A DNA stretch of 64,000 nt from Nodosilinea sp. WJT8-NPBG4 (GCA_019359285.1 JAHHHQ010000052.1:1-64000), one strand, 5' to 3'. Shown: positions 24,589 through 34,423, counted from the first letter of the stretch. A program made the numbers and translations. The notes: generated by a model not told the origin, from the letters alone.

Positions 24589-25806
24589 TCAGCCCAGCAG
24601 AAATCGCTCTGGCTGAAATGGCTTGGGGATAAGTGTTTGGGATGAACCTGTAATTTGTTCAGCGATCGCCTTCCCTGCGGCAATGGCAACAGGCATTCCA
24701 TGCCCCGTATACCCGGCTGAGATGTACTCCCCCGGTCGGTTTGGTAGCTCTCCGATCAAAGGATTCTCATCGGCAGTGAAGCCCATGATGCCTGTCCACT
24801 CGTACTCAATGGCAACATCTCTGAGAGATATAAACGTATCTCTCAGAAAGGCTTTAAGGCCCTCGCCTACTAACGGTTCTAACGTGGAGTCATCCTCAAT
24901 GCCAATTTCTTTGGTTGGCGACTTCCACCGCATGCCACCAAAGATGATTCGTCCATCCTGACGTTGAATAGCGTATCCAGTGTCATTGCTTAGATACCAG
25001 TCAAAATCGAATAATTGGGATGTTGGAGCTGTGGCAATTACCTGACCTCGAACGGGCACGATGACTCCCTTAAGCGTTGGAATCAGATGATAGGTCAGGG
25101 CATTAGTGGCATAGACTATGGCCTTGGCCTGAATCTGTCCTTGATTGGTCGTGATGGTAAACCCTTCTGCCTGCCGGGTGACAGCCTGAACCTCTATCTG
25201 CGCCTGAATGTGAGCCTGTTGCTGTTGAGTGGCTTTGGCAAGACCTACAACCAATTTGGCAGGCCACAGTTGAGCATGATGAGGCTCTACAGCTGCTGCC
25301 GAAAAGCTTGAGCATTGAGTATTTTGGTCAACCTCTTTCTTATCCCAATACTTTATAGCCAAGCCATGAGACATCATGAGTTCACAGCTTTCCTGAAGTG
25401 ATTGGGCCTGCGCAGGAGTCATAGCTAAGGAAACCACCTGATTGAACCGAAGATCACAGTCGATATTGTGCTGGTTCGTTAAGTCCTGCAAAAGTTGAGC
25501 ACTCTGCCGTGTAAAGTCCCAAAGAGCAAGGGTTTCATCTAGACCATGAGCTTCAACAGAATCCTTAAAGCTTTGATTTGTGCCAAAGACAAAATGCCCA
25601 CCGTTGCGACCTGTTGCTCCGCAAGATAGCTCCCCTCGCTCTAATACAACAGGACGTAACCCCAAACGACTTAACCAGTAGGCTGTGCTGATGCCAGTGA
25701 TTCCACCCCCGATGACTACTGCATCAGCTAAATGGGGCAGCTCTTGCTCAGACTGAAAGCAAAGTTCTTGAGGCTTAAGCCAAAAGGAGACAGCACGACT
25801 TGTCAT
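24589..25806 (-). CDS. FAD-dependent oxidoreductase, DAO family
   Basis: 405 residues of the D-amino-acid/glycine oxidase-like superfamily: N-terminal VVIGGGITGISTAYWLSRLG (about 29-48), GRNGGHFVFGTN near 67, and a C-terminal FAD segment with EWTGIMGFTADENPLIGELP and AGYTGHGMPVAIAAGKA. It oxidises an amine or polyol. The GRNGG segment resembles putrescine/gamma-glutamylputrescine oxidases (PuuB-like), but specificity is not certain. It is intact. A fragment of its 3' end is duplicated at 21780-21905. Confidence 0.85.
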   Translation of the reverse strand: MTSRAVSFWLKPQELCFQSEQELPHLADAVVIGGGITGISTAYWLSRLGLRPVVLERGELSCGATGRNGGHFVFGTNQSFKDSVEAHGLDETLALWDFTRQSAQLLQDLTNQHNIDCDLRFNQVVSLAMTPAQAQSLQESCELMMSHGLAIKYWDKKEVDQNTQCSSFSAAAVEPHHAQLWPAKLVVGLAKATQQQQAHIQAQIEVQAVTRQAEGFTITTNQGQIQAKAIVYATNALTYHLIPTLKGVIVPVRGQVIATAPTSQLFDFDWYLSNDTGYAIQRQDGRIIFGGMRWKSPTKEIGIEDDSTLEPLVGEGLKAFLRDTFISLRDVAIEYEWTGIMGFTADENPLIGELPNRPGEYISAGYTGHGMPVAIAAGKAIAEQITGSSQTLIPKPFQPERFLLG

Positions 25807-25858
25807 AGTTAGTGACCTAGAGGGCAGCGTTCTATCCTTTCTACCTCATGGCCGAGAA

Positions 25859-25906
25859 GAAAACCCCTACTGTGGCTACTCAATAAGCTTTCAGCAGGGG
25901 CTTTTT
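25859..25906 (-). terminator. Terminator downstream of the NUDIX gene
   Basis: On the minus strand AGCCCCTGCTG pairs with CAGTAGGGGTTTT after an 18-base loop, with a T-rich end. It lies behind the NUDIX hydrolase gene and before the oxidoreductase start region, so it is most likely the NUDIX terminator. Confidence 0.55.
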
Positions 25907-25949
25907 AGTAAATGGCATCTACCTAGGCTTAAATTTCCCAGGGCAGAGA

Positions 25950-25983
25950 GGGCAATGCTCTTTCAGAGCGGCTTTTCCAACGC
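25950..25983 (+). repeat. 34-bp repeat flanking the NUDIX gene, copy 1
   Basis: GGGCAATGCTCTTTCAGAGC, then GGCTTTTCCAACGC. It is matched with four differences by copy 2 at 26602-26635 on the other side of the NUDIX gene, in the same orientation. The core GCTCTTTCAGAGC is itself a palindrome. It could be a small mobile repeat or site-specific duplication. Confidence 0.7.
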
Positions 25984-25986
25984 CAG

Positions 25987-26520
25987 CTAGCAAAGCTTAC
26001 TGGCCATTCGTTGTAGAGCAATTGAGCTGCTGATAGTGGCTACATCCGTCAGGGAAAACCAGGCCAGGTTGTTGGATTCCTCAGACACTACAAATTCCAT
26101 TGTCTTGGCTACCAGTAAATAACGGATGTCGTAATGCACATGGGGTGGCTCTTTGGCACTGTTGATGGGGTGGTGGCCAATGTCGAAGATGTGGGTCTGT
26201 AGCGGCTCAATTGCCTGGATGCCCGATTCTTCTGTGTCCTCGCGCAGGGCAGCTGCAAGAAGAGATTCATCCTCTTCATCCACATGGCCCCCCACTTGTA
26301 ACCAGCAGTCAAACTTCCGGTGATGGGTCAGCAGCACATGGGATTTTTCTGAATTGACTACCCAAGTCGAAGTGGTGAGATGTCCTACGTGGTTTTCCCG
26401 CTGCCAAAAGCGGCTTTGCTCTCTCAGGAATGTCAAGGAAGCGGCGATGGACTCTGCCTCTGCCAAGTCAAAAGGAGTGTGGGAGGCGATCGCTTGGGCG
26501 CAGATCTGGGATTCGATCAT
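25987..26520 (-). CDS. NUDIX hydrolase
   Basis: 177 residues with a complete NUDIX box starting at GGHVDEEDESLLAAALREDT near residue 77 and closing EESGI; the REx2EE metal-binding part is intact. It hydrolyses a nucleoside diphosphate linked to another moiety; substrate not readable. The leading segment LLTHHRKFDCWLQVGGHVD matches small stand-alone NUDIX proteins. It is bracketed by two copies of a 34-bp repeat, which hints that the gene was moved or bounded by that element. Confidence 0.87.
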   Translation of the reverse strand: MIESQICAQAIASHTPFDLAEAESIAASLTFLREQSRFWQRENHVGHLTTSTWVVNSEKSHVLLTHHRKFDCWLQVGGHVDEEDESLLAAALREDTEESGIQAIEPLQTHIFDIGHHPINSAKEPPHVHYDIRYLLVAKTMEFVVSEESNNLAWFSLTDVATISSSIALQRMASKLC

Positions 26521-26601
26521 CGTCTAAGGTAAGTGCTGGTTCAGGCACTTCTTGGAGGTGAGTCTGCACAGTCTAGTTGCTTAAGCGTGCCTAAGGGGAG
26601 G

Positions 26602-26635
26602 GGGCGATGCTCTTTCAGAGCGGTTTTGCCAACGC
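26602..26635 (+). repeat. 34-bp repeat flanking the NUDIX gene, copy 2
   Basis: GGGCGATGCTCTTTCAGAGC, then GGTTTTGCCAACGC. A direct repeat of copy 1 at 25950-25983. Both copies lie outside the NUDIX coding frame, about 650 bases apart. Confidence 0.7.
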
Positions 26636-26755
26636 TTTGGGGAACGGCCCTAACAATCCGTAATCCGCCTAACGACTAAGCCTAGATCCCTGAACAGCAG
26701 TTGTCCTAATTTAAGGCGATGAAATCTTACCTTCGACCTTCGCAATCCAACCATT

Positions 26756-28117
26756 TCACAGAAGGGCGTGGATCGCCGCTGCCGCTGCCTCCCCAGTGCG
26801 TACGGCACCATCAAAGAAATCCGGCCAGCGCTCCGCCATTTCTGTACCAGCCCAGTAAATGCACCCGACTGGGGCAACAAGGGCTTCACCGTAGCTAGTC
26901 CATACGCCTGGGGGCATGAAGGCGGCATAGCCACCCCCGGTCCAGGGCTTACTGGGCCAGTCAATTTCATCGTAGGAGACAGGCGAAAGGGCTTCATGCC
27001 CAAAGTAATTGGCAAGGTCGGCAAGGATGGCAGCTCGGCGGTCGCTCTCCCCCAGAGACTGCCAAGCTAGGTAGCGATCGCCCACGACAAATGCAGCCAT
27101 TACTCCAACGCCTGTTTCTGGGTCAGAGCCATCGGCACACAACTCAATCCACGGGCAGTTTCCTATGGCAAGACCCGCGAGCCCCTGCTCCCGCCAGAAT
27201 GGACGGACATAGGAGACTAGTATCTTGGCGCAGCAGCCCATCGGCATTCGTTGGGTCAACTGTACCCGCATTGGTGGCATAGGAGGATCGTAATAAATGC
27301 GACCTGCTAGATGTGGGGGGCATAGCAACAACGGTATATCGTGCAGAGAAGCGACCCTTTGTGGTTTCAACCTCAATCCCGGTCTCATCTTGGTTGATTC
27401 GTAGGACGGGTTCCCCCATGCGAACGTTCTCGCCCAACTCAGCTGCTAGCTTGGCTGGCAGCTGGCCCGCCCCACCATGGATAAGCTCGGCCTCTAGATA
27501 CTCGGCCTGTGACGCGCAAGCGTGCCCCCAGAGCACATGTAGAAGCGATACTTGGCTGGGCTCTGCGGGACCAAGGAAGCCGACCGTACGCACCATATAG
27601 GCAAAGTACCAGTGACCAAAAGCCGTTGTTGTATTCTCTTCAATCCACTGGGCAAAGGTCTGACTATCTAGCTTTTGCGTGTACTCATTGCGGCGGGGAT
27701 GACCGGGGGGTAAGGTTTTAGCCAAAGCTTCAAACCGCTCCCAAGCTGTCATAGCATCCTGCCATTCTTCTTGGCTTACCTGGGGGGGTTCTCCTTCGGG
27801 AAAGCCCTCGAAGAATCCGTCAAGCTCGTAACGGACGCCATCAAACAACAGCACTTTCTTGCCCTCAAAGGGAAAGGAAAACCGACGGACGCCATACTCA
27901 TCTAATAATGATAGAAACCGATCCTGAGTCGGTTCTACCCATTGTCCACTAAAGTCAATCCACTGCCCTGATGGCAACAGCTTGCCAGTCATTCGACCGC
28001 CTAGGTTCTCCTGCGTTCGATAACCAAAACGCTGTGCCCAGCACGGTGTAGATTGCAGGCCGCGATCAGTCCAGACAGACCGGCACTCACAACAATGCAA
28101 TCATAGGCAGTTGGCAT
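26756..28117 (-). pseudogene. Flavin monoamine oxidase-like gene broken by two frameshifts
   Basis: Starting at ATG 28117 the protein reads YDCIVVSAGLSGLIAACNL, a Rossmann FAD site in which the first glycine of GxGxxG is Ser. The frame must change near 28012-28018 to continue into ENLGGRMTGKLLPSGQWIDF, and again at the G6 run 27315-27320 to reach HLAGRIYYDPPMPPM and the C-terminal FAD segment PVGCIYWAGTEMAERWPDF. With two indels corrected it is a full-length (about 450 residues) amine oxidase. The glycine change plus two frameshifts favour a real pseudogene over a single base-call error. Confidence 0.82.
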
Positions 28118-28321
28118 ACCGGCATCCTTGTCTTTGGGAAGAACTCATCTAGGCAAACTTGAGTCAGGACAATGGTCTCGTCAATAGCAAGACCTTTAGA
28201 CCCAAGCACTCTAGACTACTCGGGTTCAAACTCAGCTAGAACGATTATTCCGCTGATAGCCCCAAGGCATCACAAGATTGAGCTAATTTCGAAAGTTCAC
28301 CCTTCGCTGCTGGACCTGTAA

Positions 28322-28753
28322 TCAATCGAAGACTCTCAACGTGTTATGCATTTGAATAATGGCATCTTCTGCAGCCTGATTCTCAGAGCTATAAAAATTG
28401 ATTTCTACTAGCTCAATCCGCTGGATATCCTCTGGCTCATCACCGATGCCCAAAATAGCGTCTCGAAGCGAGTTGGGCTGAATAGATACATCGGTCTTGA
28501 TCAAGTACAGTGATGTTGCACCTGTTGTAGTCACACCAGCAGGGCGCTGGTTATAGATAATGACATAGTCATTGTCATTTTGAGTAACGCTCCAGTGGTC
28601 TGGATAGTCCACAGAAAAACGTTGGGAGGTGACGGTTTCCTTTGTTCTGAAGATGATGCTCTCTCCCTTTTCTGGTTGGGCGATCGCTTCTATAGGGCCA
28701 ATTAGAATGCCCATCAGCGACATGCAGAGTGCAAGAGATATTCGACTCAACAT
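28322..28753 (-). CDS. Secreted protein, unknown
   Basis: 143 residues with a signal peptide (ISLALCMSLMGILIGPIEAIA, cleavage after AIAQ) and a small mature domain: RFSVDYPDHWSVTQNDNDYVIIYNQ, a later TSLYLIKTDVSI, and a helical end. The YP(D/S)xW motif after a strand recalls PsbP-like or DUF-type lipid/photosystem-associated folds of cyanobacteria, but similarity is weak. It is exported to the periplasm or thylakoid lumen. It is intact and stands alone. Confidence 0.65.
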   Translation of the reverse strand: MLSRISLALCMSLMGILIGPIEAIAQPEKGESIIFRTKETVTSQRFSVDYPDHWSVTQNDNDYVIIYNQRPAGVTTTGATSLYLIKTDVSIQPNSLRDAILGIGDEPEDIQRIELVEINFYSSENQAAEDAIIQMHNTLRVFD

Positions 28754-28870
28754 AGGAAACCTCTCAGCTAGTGCTTGACGCTAGAACCATCTAGATTAAT
28801 TCAACGGGTTAGGTACTTCATCCGGGTTCTTAAATCATGTTTGATGGAGCTATATTTTTCCTGTCTAACC

Positions 28871-29415
28871 CTATCGATTGTTCTGTCGATAGTCCCACGG
28901 CATCATAGGATTGCTCTGTTCCCAAAAGTTCACCTGCTGCTGGGCCTGGGCCTCGGCGGCCAGGCCCAGCAGCAGCAGTGTCAGGGCAGCTCCGCAAGAA
29001 CTGGGTATAGACTGCTGCATGGCCCTCGCGGACCATTTGAAAGTTCATGTTCTGGCCACCTGCATAGACCTCTGCCACCATGCGGCCATAGCGGTCGGTG
29101 TCAGCCTCGCGGAACTGGATGGTTGAGCCCGGGGGCGAGCTGGCGTAGGCGTTCTGTGGCCGCTGGCTCCCAAGGAGATTGGGAAGTCTCTAGCGCGTCG
29201 ATACAAGCAAAACAGACTGTGATGTTCTGGCCTTGGTAGTCCATCTGCAGTGTGTCGCCATCGCCTACAGAGACAACGGTGGCAGTGGGTAGGTTTTGGC
29301 TGGCCCTTGAGTCAGTGACAGGCTCCTGATCTTGAGGTGTGGCCATAGTTCCAGAACATCCGCTAGCGATCGCCTCGGGACCAACGGCCAAACTCAAGCA
29401 CTGTCAAACCTTCAT
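28871..29415 (-). pseudogene. Thermonuclease (SNase) family lipoprotein, broken
   Basis: Three frames join into a staphylococcal-nuclease-like protein. A leader with a lipobox-like IASGCSG comes first, then TATVVSVGDGDTLQMDYQGQ. A shift at the CCCGGG run (29128-29135) reads into GSTIQFREADTDRYGRMVAE, then VYAGGQNMNFQMVREGHAAV. A second shift near 28962-28972 reads into AAEAQAQQQVNFWEQ and the stop at 28871. The codon before the leader region also contains a TGA after ATG 29415. Several independent lesions make this a pseudogene. The second shift coincides with a perfect inverted repeat. Confidence 0.78.
28934..28975. repeat. Perfect 16-bp inverted repeat inside the broken nuclease gene
   Basis: CTGCTGCTGGGCCTGG is followed, after ten bases, by its exact reverse complement. 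The second arm encodes the expected AQAQQQ of the nuclease family. The first arm replaces the expected codons and carries the frameshift. This is the signature of a template-switch (quasipalindrome) mutation. Confidence 0.75.
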
Positions 29416-29456
29416 CCCCTACTCCAATATCAGCATTTTTAAGATGCCCAGCAAAA

Positions 29457-30365
29457 CTAGGGAGAGAGAGCTAGATAAGCTATAAGGGGAGTGACTATCG
29501 CCAGGTAGAGGGGCACCGCTGCGGAGATGAAGCTGATCACAAAGCGGGTATCGAGATCGTTCTCCTGGGCAAAGAGCAGGGTTAGCAGGCTAGGGGGTAG
29601 GGCTGCTCCGGCGAGGACAGCGGCTTGCTCCACGCCCTGAAGCCCAAAGGCTTGGGTAACTGCCCAGCCCAGGCTCAACCCACAGCCAATCTTCGCCAGC
29701 ACCAGGAGGGCGTAACGCCCCACAGAGGCAAGTTGAATCTGAAACTCCATCCCCAGTAGCAGGAGCACCAGCAGCAAAAAGCTCCCCTCGGCAATGTTCA
29801 GCAGGCCCAGAAGTACCTCATTCATCCAACGTAGAGCATTGAGTATTAGACCCAGCACAATGGCCCAGAAGAAAGGTGTTTGGGCCAGCTTCAGGGCTAC
29901 CGCCCGACCTGTGACCCCAGCTCGGCCAAACCAGGCGGAGAGGCAGTAGACCACCGTGAATAGATAGATGGCCTGGGCCAAGTCAAACAATACAATCCGA
30001 CTAAGGCCCACATCGCCAAAGGTGAGCAGCATGATGGGATACCCCACCGCACCGCCCTCAAAGGTGGGAAAGGTCGTCATCAAAGCCCCAGCTTTTGGCT
30101 TATCCCACTTGAACCACCAAACTCCAATAAAGGCGATCGCCGTCAGGCCGACCACCACTACCAGGGCCGAAAGGGGCAGGTAGATGAGTTCTGGGGCAAA
30201 GGTAGCGGTGGCCAGCGCCCGCAGAATCACGGCTGGAAGCACCAGCGTAGTCAGCAGATTACCAATGGTCTTGGCATCGCCAGAGTGCAGCACCCCAGCC
30301 CGCCTCAGCCCAAACCCCAGGCAAGCCACCAGGATCATGGGCAGGAGTTGAATTAGCATCGGCAC
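29457..30365 (-). CDS. AEC family carrier (auxin efflux carrier-like)
   Basis: 302 residues with about ten hydrophobic segments in two similar halves, as in the AEC family (bile/arsenite/riboflavin superfamily). TLVLPAVILRALATA and GGAVGYPIMLLTFGDVGL are typical; the second half repeats this as AAVLAGAALPPSLLTLLFAQENDLDT. It probably moves an organic acid or amine across the plasma membrane. It is intact and divergent from the methyltransferase at 30442 across 76 bases. Specificity is unknown. Confidence 0.82.
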   Translation of the reverse strand: MPMLIQLLPMILVACLGFGLRRAGVLHSGDAKTIGNLLTTLVLPAVILRALATATFAPELIYLPLSALVVVVGLTAIAFIGVWWFKWDKPKAGALMTTFPTFEGGAVGYPIMLLTFGDVGLSRIVLFDLAQAIYLFTVVYCLSAWFGRAGVTGRAVALKLAQTPFFWAIVLGLILNALRWMNEVLLGLLNIAEGSFLLLVLLLLGMEFQIQLASVGRYALLVLAKIGCGLSLGWAVTQAFGLQGVEQAAVLAGAALPPSLLTLLFAQENDLDTRFVISFISAAVPLYLAIVTPLIAYLALSP

Positions 30366-30441
30366 TAAATTGATGATGGTGAGCTTTGGGGGTGACCTGC
30401 GGCTGGTAGCTTAAGAGCTAGAACTGCCCCAAGAAGAATCG

Positions 30442-31233
30442 ATGGCCATTTCCTTCGACCGAGCCGCTGACTTCTACGACAATACCCGTACCCTGGCTCC
30501 AGAGGTGTCTGAACGGCTTACGACTGAGATTTTAAGGCTGGGGCAGGCTACCCCCGACACCACCTTTTTTGAGCCAGGAATCGGCACCGGGCGTATTGCT
30601 CTGCTCATAGTAGAGCGGGGCTATGCCTACACCGGGGTCGATATTTCAGAGGCGATGATGGACAAGCTCAGGCAAAAGCTTGAGGGCAAGACCCATTGGT
30701 TGACGTTGATCAATGCTGACGCTACAGCCCTTCCCTTGGACGACAACGCCTTCGATGTGGCAATCGCCCCCCATATCCTGCATCTCATTCCTGACTGGCA
30801 AAGGGCGATGGATGAGCTGCGCCGGGTGCTGAAGCCTGCTGGAGTGTTCATCTATTTTCACCACCCCACCAACAAGACCGCTACCCGTGATGCTCTCGGG
30901 CGACAGTGGCGGCAAATTCTAGCGGGCTATGGCTACGACTCTGGCTTCACGGGGGGTGTGACCGAGGATGCTCTAGGGCGGTTGCAGGAGCAGGGGGCAG
31001 AGCTAGAGACAGCGGTGGTTGCTGAGCTGTCCCGCGAAAGTACAGTGGACAGTCTTATGAGAGCCTACCGCGATCGCGTGTATAGCAATATGTGGCGAGT
31101 GCCTAACGACATTTACCCCCAGGCGCTGGCTGACTTGGAAGACTGGGTCGCTCAGGAGTTTCCCGACCCTAACCAGCCCGTCACCTCTCAGGACACCATC
31201 ACGCTCACCGCCGCCTACCACTGGGCAAGCTGA
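30442..31233 (+). CDS. Class I SAM-dependent methyltransferase
   Basis: 263 residues. Motif I is FFEPGIGTGRIALLIVERGY near 46-65 (Glu-Pro-Gly-Ile-Gly variant), motif II ALPLDDNAFDVAIAPHILHL near 97-116, followed by ELRRVLKPAGVFIYFHH. UbiE/Methyltransf_11 type. The substrate is unknown. It is intact, with ATG 30442 after AGAAGAATCG. It is divergent from the AEC carrier gene, so the two may share a promoter region. Confidence 0.85.
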   Translation: MAISFDRAADFYDNTRTLAPEVSERLTTEILRLGQATPDTTFFEPGIGTGRIALLIVERGYAYTGVDISEAMMDKLRQKLEGKTHWLTLINADATALPLDDNAFDVAIAPHILHLIPDWQRAMDELRRVLKPAGVFIYFHHPTNKTATRDALGRQWRQILAGYGYDSGFTGGVTEDALGRLQEQGAELETAVVAELSRESTVDSLMRAYRDRVYSNMWRVPNDIYPQALADLEDWVAQEFPDPNQPVTSQDTITLTAAYHWAS

Positions 31234-31311
31234 GGATAGCCCAGACCGAGCCTGCAAGCGTCCATTGGGACAGTGAGCGCTGCGGGTGGGGGAACGATTC
31301 GGCGGAGGGGG

Positions 31312-31857
31312 TCAAGCAGACTGAGTAAGGCTGGCCAGGTCAAGCTTGATTTTTGTGTCTATCAGGATTGTCTCGCTCAAAGCTATTCTCTCTCCTGTGA
31401 TCCAAACTGCCTGGGGCTGAAATTGATAGAGCCGTCGAGGGGAGGGGGCAAGGTAATCAGCAGGCGATCGCTGCTGACCCTTGGCCGCTCGTTTTAGCAG
31501 CAGGGGAATGACTCGTTCCACATCCTCTGCTGCTACTTCAGCCGCAGTGCCAGAGAGATAGAGCCCCTGGCCTTTGCCCTCTTCCCGGTCTGTACTGTAG
31601 ACGGCGATTGCTGCTCGGCCCTGATTGGCATAGAGGTTTTGGGAGTGCTGGGCCACCATTGCTGAAGACCAGTACAGGTTCCAGTCAGAATCGTAGGTAA
31701 AGAAGAGTGGAGAGGCCCAGGGCATGCCATCGGCGGAGCTGGTGGAGAGGGTGCTATAGATAGTGCCCTCAAGGATTTGTCGTGCCCTGGCAATGACCTC
31801 TGGGGCCTGACCATCAGCAGTATTGACCCAGCCGTTCTCTGCCGTAGCGATGGACAT
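31312..31857 (-). CDS. Pyridoxamine 5'-phosphate oxidase family protein
   Basis: 181 residues of the split-barrel PNPOx fold: IYSTLSTSSADGMPWASPLF, DWNLYWSSAMVAQHSQNL, GRAAIAVYSTD and a C-terminal RRLYQFQPQAVWITGE. It is likely to bind FMN; PNP oxidase activity itself is doubtful because the PLP-binding C-terminal motif is absent. It is not closely related to the 19627 protein. It stands on the same strand as RNase HI downstream but with a 48-base gap, so a shared transcript is possible. Confidence 0.82.
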   Translation of the reverse strand: MSIATAENGWVNTADGQAPEVIARARQILEGTIYSTLSTSSADGMPWASPLFFTYDSDWNLYWSSAMVAQHSQNLYANQGRAAIAVYSTDREEGKGQGLYLSGTAAEVAAEDVERVIPLLLKRAAKGQQRSPADYLAPSPRRLYQFQPQAVWITGERIALSETILIDTKIKLDLASLTQSA

Positions 31858-31904
31858 AGTTTGCGGCCCTCTGGCAAAAGCTCTATTCAGAATAAGGCGC
31901 TTTG

Positions 31905-32396
31905 TTAGTTCATTGGCTGAACCTCATAGCCCTCGTCAATCAGTAGATCGGGTTGCCGAGCAGCAGCCACCGCCAGGCGATCGCACCTCTCATTTTCCAC
32001 ATTGCCACTATGGCCCTTGACCCACTGAAACTCGACTTGGTGCTGTTCACAGAGACTAAGTAGCTGCTGCCAAAGGTCGGCATTTACAGCTCTCTCGGTC
32101 TTGGTACGCATCCACCCCTTGGACCGCCAGCGCACCGCCCAGCCCTTCATTATGGCCTCAACGACGTACTTAGAATCTGAGTAGATGGTCACAGCGCACT
32201 TATGCTTTAGCGCCTGGAGGCCAGCGATCGCCGCCACCATCTCCATGCGGTTGTTTGTGGTCAGACGGTAGCCGCCAGACAGCTCTCGGCGGTGTTCACC
32301 ATAGAGCAGCACTGTTCCATAGCCGCCAGGGCCAGGGTTGCCGGTGCAGGCTCCATCGGTGTAGATGATGATGATGGGTTTGAGAGGTTGGGACAT
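31905..32396 (-). CDS. rnhA: Ribonuclease HI
   Basis: 163 residues with the full RNase H active site: Asp in IYTDGACTGNPGPGG, Glu in TTNNRMEMVAAI, Asp in IYSDSKYVVEAI and the final Asp in ENERCDRLAV; His in KGHSGNVENE is the loop histidine. It cleaves RNA in RNA-DNA hybrids (R-loops, Okazaki primers). It has normal length for the bacterial type and is intact. Cyanobacteria also carry RNase HII, so this copy may be accessory. Its neighbour is a NERD helicase gene. Confidence 0.92.
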   Translation of the reverse strand: MSQPLKPIIIIYTDGACTGNPGPGGYGTVLLYGEHRRELSGGYRLTTNNRMEMVAAIAGLQALKHKCAVTIYSDSKYVVEAIMKGWAVRWRSKGWMRTKTERAVNADLWQQLLSLCEQHQVEFQWVKGHSGNVENERCDRLAVAAARQPDLLIDEGYEVQPMN

Positions 32397-32502
32397 GGAT
32401 AGAGAGAAATGAACTAAGGAATCGCACCATTGGTCTTGGCTAAGGCAGTAGATCTAGCTGCTGAAGCCATATCTACCGCATCACTCTTGCCTAATGCATT
32501 GA

Positions 32503-34332
32503 CTACAGCAGCATTCCCCCAGCTATCAGGTGCAACTTATTCTGTGCCCTAGTCGTAGCCACATAGAGTTGTCGTCGCGCCAGCAATCGTATATCCAAAT
32601 CAGTATCAAAGCAGTCCTCAAACTGCTCGACCCGCAGCAACAGCACTACCTTAAATTCCAGGCCCAAAGATGACAGCGTGGTGATGACTCTTACCCCCGG
32701 CCTACGGGCGCTGTAGTTCACTTTGGTTTCCTGACTCTCAGTGACCCAGTAGAGCGGCAGACTCAGGGCTTGGATGCGCTGAAGCATGGAGTCGAATAGG
32801 GCGGTGTCCTTTTTAGGTTTGTAACGGTAGAGGATAGCGATATCTGAAGGGCTGTAGCCCAGCATCACCAAGCGTTGCACCTGCTCGACAGCAATATCTA
32901 CAGCCTTAGCTTTGGTGTTCGCATGGTAGAGCATGGGTCGAAGCCCCTGGCGCAGAGCAGCTTCAGGCTCAACAGTAGAGAATGTGGCATCGTCCGTCAG
33001 GTCTTGATCTGTCTTCTTCACCACCGTCCAGGCCGCATCTAAAATCTCTTTGGTGTTGCGGTAGTTCTGGGCCAGCTTCATCGTGCGCCGTCCTTGGGCC
33101 TTGATGCCCACTGATTTCCAGGTGAACTTAGCCCGTTTGTAGAGGCTCTGGTTGCCATCAGAAACCACCACCAGGTCACCATTCTCTGGGTCTTTGAGGC
33201 CAGCCACACAACACAGGAACCACTCGCGGGTAAAGGTGTGGGCTTCATCCACCAGAATGGAGTCCCAGCAGTCAGCGTCGGGCCGCTGTTGGAGGGCAGC
33301 CAATACCTTCTCGCCTAGGAGAGCATCATAGGTGTCCTGGTCAGCTACGTAGGGCAGTCGGCCTAGAACTGACCTGGCCCAGTCGTGAAAGTGCATGACC
33401 TCGATGCGCTCTTGGTACTGGGGATTCATTGTGTCACCATGCAGGAGCGATCGCAGGTGGGCGGCCAGCGTGATGTTGAAGCACAGGATAAGGATGCGCT
33501 GGTTGAGTAGGCGGTTGGCCAGCAACTTTGGCTCTGGCCAGGAGGATCAAGGTTTTGCCAGAGCCAGCTACACCCGAGATCAGGCGGTGGCCGTCCTTCA
33601 TGTTGCGGGCAAGGCGCTCTTGGTCGAGGTCAAGGGGCACAACTATATTGCTGCCGACCGGGAGTTTAACGCCCTCGGGCACGCTGCTGGAGGTGACGGG
33701 CTTCTCTCTAATCACTGTCTCGGGGTGCAGACAGCCCTTGATCGTGTTCACCTGATCTATTGTCAGCATCGGGAAGTCGAAATAGACCTTGAACATACCC
33801 CGCAGCCGCTGCACCAGCATCTCGGAGCTGTAGTTCTCCACTCCAGTAGTTCATCCCGATAGGCCACCTGGGGCTGCTGGAGGAAGTTGTAGATATTCTC
33901 TTCGTGGGCTTGGGGTTCGTTGATGTTGCTCATCACAGCGCCAGTGCCCACGGGAAAGACGAGCTTACCCTCATAGTTGCCATCTAGATTACGGAGGACG
34001 GGATAGCCCTTGAAGCGTTCAGCAGCGGTGCAGAAGTAGCCGTGAGCCTGCCTGAGGGGGGACGGGTGGCTCTCGATACCCTGTTTACCCTTGACCCGGA
34101 AAAATTGCTCTCCAGCCTCCACAATATTGCCAGCGAACCATCCCTTTACCCCAATGATCAGTAGGCCAAAGGTGGGGCTGAGGATAGTGAAGTCGGGGTA
34201 GAGGTTGCGCTGGAGCCGGGGCTCATACCAAACGATGAAATCTTCTGGCAGCTTAGTTTTGAGGACGTGGAAGAGGCGCTGTTCGCCCTGGCTAGCAGTG
34301 GAGGGGATACTTTCAGGGATGGTGAGAGCCAT
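32503..34332 (-). pseudogene. NERD-domain/UvrD-type helicase broken by two frameshifts
   Basis: Three frames of one ~608-residue protein. The first (34332 downward) is a NERD nuclease-related domain (YPDFTILSPTFGLLIIGVKG). The frame changes at about 33838-33842 to a linker and Walker A GVAGSGKTLILLARAK, and again at about 33523-33527 to the rest of a superfamily 1 helicase (ILVDEAHTF, YRNTKEILDAAW, VRVITTLSSLGLEFKVVLLL, LYVATTRAQNKLHLI). With one base adjusted at each site the protein is complete. NERD-helicases act on damaged or foreign DNA. True decay and assembly error are both possible. Confidence 0.83.
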
Positions 34333-34423
34333 AGATGCTGAGTTAAGCCACTATGGTTAGTTATCCCCAGAACATAGAAAAGCCTAGTAGGAACATCATA
34401 GGTACATCAAAAAGCCTATTTAG

